Shown: one piece after another, positions 24,669-26,099 of the stretch
Position numbering within the stretch: position 1 is the stretch's first letter
How the letters are laid out: every line of letters begins with the position of its first letter
Virus record (IMG/VR): IMGVR_UViG_3300006190_000009
Location: 1 to 26,099 of that record
DNA from: a virus
Strand: one strand, 5' to 3'
DNA: 26,099 bases
Notes under the pieces: generated by a model
Told to the model about the DNA's origin: nothing
Seen by the model: only the letters and a program-made list of their open reading frames with translations
Database searches by the model: none
Position numbers and translations under genes: made by a program

Positions 24669-25199
24669 CTAATCCGGAACTTCTTCAAAAGAAACTTTTA
24701 TATTAAAATTATCGCGAAAGATTACTGCTGAAGTTATTTTTTTGCATACGAAGAGCCTTTCCGTTGCAAAGGGCGCTGGTGGAGTATAAAGAAAAGCCTC
24801 TGAGGCTCGACGTACGTTTAAAAAATGGATAATAGCTAAAGTTTCTTGTTCATCTCTCCCATCAAAAGACAACTCTAAATTTAATAGATTGTTATTAATA
24901 CCATCAGGAATTCTTTGGGTATATCCGTCACCATATCGAATGGTTAAAACACGAGGTGAAATTGACGTACTTTGGTTATAGGAGCAGGGCCAAAAGAATT
25001 GTGGCTTTGTTATACCAAGGATGTCCGTAGTCCCGAATCCGCCCCAAACTGGCGATCCGATGCTCGGCTCGTTGCTCTTATTACTATCTTCTAGAGAGTA
25101 CCAGTAATCATTTGAATTCTCTGGCCATTCTACAATGTGGTTTTTTACATAAGTATTTTCTGTGTACCACCGAGCTATAGTGTCATATATTGATGCCAT
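24669..25199 (-). CDS. M: Minor tail protein M-like with N-terminal CBM5/12-like module
   Basis: This 176-aa protein corresponds to lambda gpM, which joins the tail tube to the tip. Residues ~65-174 match the minor tail protein M family: P82 to R88 with RYGDGYTQR (88-96), GIN (100-102), FL at 126-127, the P140-P141 pair and C152. Residues ~10-52 are an extra module with W11-Y12, Y17, V23, W25, Y32-W33-Y34, P45 and W52, the spacing of aromatic residues seen in CBM5/12 chitin-binding modules. Lambda M is 109 aa, so the extra length is this module. The ATG at 25199 has AAGG and, further up, GAAGGG on the minus strand. It is the first gene of the minus-strand tip operon, and its start faces the glycosyltransferase gene across 65 bp. 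It ends in TAG. Confidence 0.9.
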   Translation of the reverse strand: MASIYDTIARWYTENTYVKNHIVEWPENSNDYWYSLEDSNKSNEPSIGSPVWGGFGTTDILGITKPQFFWPCSYNQSTSISPRVLTIRYGDGYTQRIPDGINNNLLNLELSFDGRDEQETLAIIHFLNVRRASEAFLYTPPAPFATERLFVCKKITSAVIFRDNFNIKVSFEEVPD

Positions 25200-25264
25200 A
25201 TACCTTATCCCTTCTATGTTTTACACTTTTTCTAGTCATTTTTCGAAAAATTATTATTATAATA
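25200..25264. promoter_or_regulatory. Divergent regulatory region with two palindromes
   Basis: The 65 bp between the M start (minus strand) and the glycosyltransferase start (plus strand) are AT-rich. They contain the 14-bp perfect palindrome ATTTTTCGAAAAAT (25238-25251) and a second AT-only palindrome ATTATTATAATAAT (25253-25266) that includes a TATAAT-like element and the first two bases of the glycosyltransferase ATG. On the minus strand, GTGTAA (25226-25221) precedes the M Shine-Dalgarno as it does in two plus-strand start regions. Both transcription units presumably start here. The palindrome could be an operator. Confidence 0.5.
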
Positions 25265-26047
25265 ATGATCCGGAGTGTGGCAGAGAGGCAGAAAATTTTC
25301 CAACAAAAAGCCCAGAAAATTAAAAATAAAAATTTATGGGAAAAAAGAGGTTGTCAAGTAGTGATTTCCGCGAGAAATGCCTCGGATTGGTTGCCAATTG
25401 TTCTTAATTCTATTGAGAATGCTATGAAAAATCTGGATTGGGTCATGCACTTTGCTGATGATGAAAGTGATGATGATACTTATAAAATAGTTAATTTTTT
25501 TTCACAATATAGCTCTGCAAAAGAATTTAATCTATTTAAATTTAAAAAGGCACAAACAGTGGCGGGAGCCAAAAATAGAATAATTGAGAAGACTTTAGGG
25601 TATAAAGAAGATTATCCAGCTGTATTTTTAGCAGATGCAGATGATTTTTTTACCCAAGAAAGAGCCCTTGCTCTGCCCGAGATAGCCCGAGAGCTTAATG
25701 AGGGATTCCTAGTTGGAAGCTGGTATCACTGTAAAAACGGTGAAAAAAATTTAAGAAAAGCTACAGATTCCATAAAAACAGGCAAATATGGCCCGTGGAC
25801 CACCTTAATGCATGCAGATATAATCCCAGATGATGGGCAGTTATTTTATGAAGGAATGGATGCTCACGAAGATATGTTCTTATGGGATGAGTTTAAGTCT
25901 TCAGGAATTAAAACGGTACCCGTAGATAGTGTCATCGCTTGCTACTATAACGTAAGAAATGGAACAGTTTCGAGACCTTGGGACGTAGATCGGCAAAAAA
26001 AGGAGTTAACGAAATATAAGAATTTAAAAGAAGAACTTTTGGTGTAA
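25265..26047 (+). CDS. Family 2 (GT-A) glycosyltransferase
   Basis: From ATG 25265 it is 260 aa. The frame is open further upstream to TTG 25190 and ATG 25193, which would add a hydrophobic segment, but that part overlaps the M start and has no Shine-Dalgarno, so 25265 is preferred. The GT-A fold is shown by VVISARNASDWL (32-43), FADDESDDDT (63-72), GAKNRI (101-106), the metal-binding D124-x-D126 in FLADADDFF, and HED (191-193) near the catalytic base position, with RNGTVSRPWD near 211-220. It would move a sugar from a nucleotide sugar to an acceptor that cannot be read from the sequence: virion protein, phage DNA or host surface glycan. Its location next to the tail tip operon makes a tail protein a possible target, which is inference. 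It ends in TAA. Confidence 0.85.
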   Translation: MIRSVAERQKIFQQKAQKIKNKNLWEKRGCQVVISARNASDWLPIVLNSIENAMKNLDWVMHFADDESDDDTYKIVNFFSQYSSAKEFNLFKFKKAQTVAGAKNRIIEKTLGYKEDYPAVFLADADDFFTQERALALPEIARELNEGFLVGSWYHCKNGEKNLRKATDSIKTGKYGPWTTLMHADIIPDDGQLFYEGMDAHEDMFLWDEFKSSGIKTVPVDSVIACYYNVRNGTVSRPWDVDRQKKELTKYKNLKEELLV

Positions 26048-26050
26048 AAT

Positions 26051-26084
26051 GTGTAATTTATTAAGGTAAAAGGTTAAAAGGAAG
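26051..26084 (+). promoter_or_regulatory. Start-site motif GTGTAATT-N6-GGTAAAAGG and Shine-Dalgarno of the last gene
   Basis: The 38 nt after the glycosyltransferase stop contain GTGTAATT (26051-26058), then GGTAAAAGG (26065-26073) at the same spacing as before the tape measure gene, then a strong Shine-Dalgarno AAGGAAG (26078-26084) one base before the ATG at 26086. A further GTGTAA at 26042-26047 lies 9 bp upstream. The 13-mer TAAGGTAAAAGGT (26062-26074) also occurs at 125-137 before the first complete gene. Confidence 0.35.
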
Positions 26085-26085
26085 A

Positions 26086-26099
26086 ATGTCTTATTATAA
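26086..26099 (+). CDS. 5' end of a further plus-strand gene (partial)
   Basis: An ATG at 26086 follows a strong Shine-Dalgarno AAGGAAG and begins M-S-Y-Y before the window ends. It continues the plus-strand direction of the glycosyltransferase gene. Only four complete codons are visible, so nothing can be said about its product. Confidence 0.6.

Noticed and set aside
13255-25206. Direct 7-bp repeat ATACCTT at both ends of the minus-strand tip operon (13255-13261 and 25200-25206), like a target-site duplication
   Set aside because: One copy encodes the last residues of J and the other forms the M Shine-Dalgarno. A 7-mer match is weak, direct repeats do not support inversion, and no transposase or recombinase is present.
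25190-25264. N-terminal extension of the glycosyltransferase with a hydrophobic leader
   Set aside because: The extension starts at TTG/ATG codons within the M start region without a Shine-Dalgarno, and its hydrophobic residues come from translating AT-rich promoter DNA. The family motifs all lie after ATG 25265.
1-26099. Recoded TAG (alternative genetic code)
   Set aside because: Genes end in TAG or TAA at positions that match family C-termini, and no in-frame TAG interrupts a conserved domain, so the standard code fits.
1-26099. tRNA genes, CRISPR arrays, insertion sequences or integrase genes
   Set aside because: Nearly all the sequence is covered by the described tail genes. No spaced direct repeats, cloverleaf-like intergenic sequence or transposase/integrase motifs were seen; gaps between genes are all under 100 nt.

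Overview
This window is a tail-morphogenesis region of a large tailed bacteriophage with a long, non-contractile, lambda-type tail. That is an inference from gene content: a giant tape measure protein (TMP) and a complete set of lambda-like tail-tip proteins in the order M, L, K, I, J. The lambda-type tip with its L iron-sulfur cysteines and K peptidase points to a Gram-negative host. Nothing in the window identifies the host species.

Layout. Positions 1-132 hold the 3' end of an unknown gene. Two plus-strand genes follow (138-1154 and 1245-2210) at the place normally taken by the two tail assembly chaperones. The first ends in a lysine-rich stretch and a VEEPP tandem repeat, and a clear intrinsic terminator lies between the two. 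Next comes an 11-kb plus-strand TMP gene (2249-13255, 3668 aa). It has a TP901-type N-terminus, a series of GFxPNF motifs that bracket extra domains (one with a PD-(D/E)XK nuclease-like signature) and two copies of a C-terminal Gly/Pro motif. It meets the J gene tail to tail, and the stop codons of the two genes overlap by 4 bp (13252-13255).

The minus strand from 25199 down to 13252 is one compact operon, M-L-K-I-J, with overlaps or gaps of at most 29 nt between genes. J (2876 aa) has a lambda-like N-terminal start and a lambda-like core, separated by about 1.5 kb-aa-scale insertion (roughly residues 100-1630) made of four LamG-like domains, a SPRY domain and a CBM4/9-like module. L and M each carry a short CBM5/12-like sugar-binding module. 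A 65-bp divergent regulatory region with palindromes separates M from a plus-strand family 2 glycosyltransferase (25265-26047). The first codons of another plus-strand gene end the window.

Working together, the chaperones would coat and spool the TMP, which sets tail length. M, L, K, I and J would build the tip, with K cutting peptidoglycan and J plus the added sugar-binding modules recognising the cell surface. Lambda order is kept but the cluster is split into two convergent transcription units, which is the most unusual architectural feature. The internal domains of TMP, the J insertion and the possible recoding signal in the first chaperone gene are the other points worth checking.
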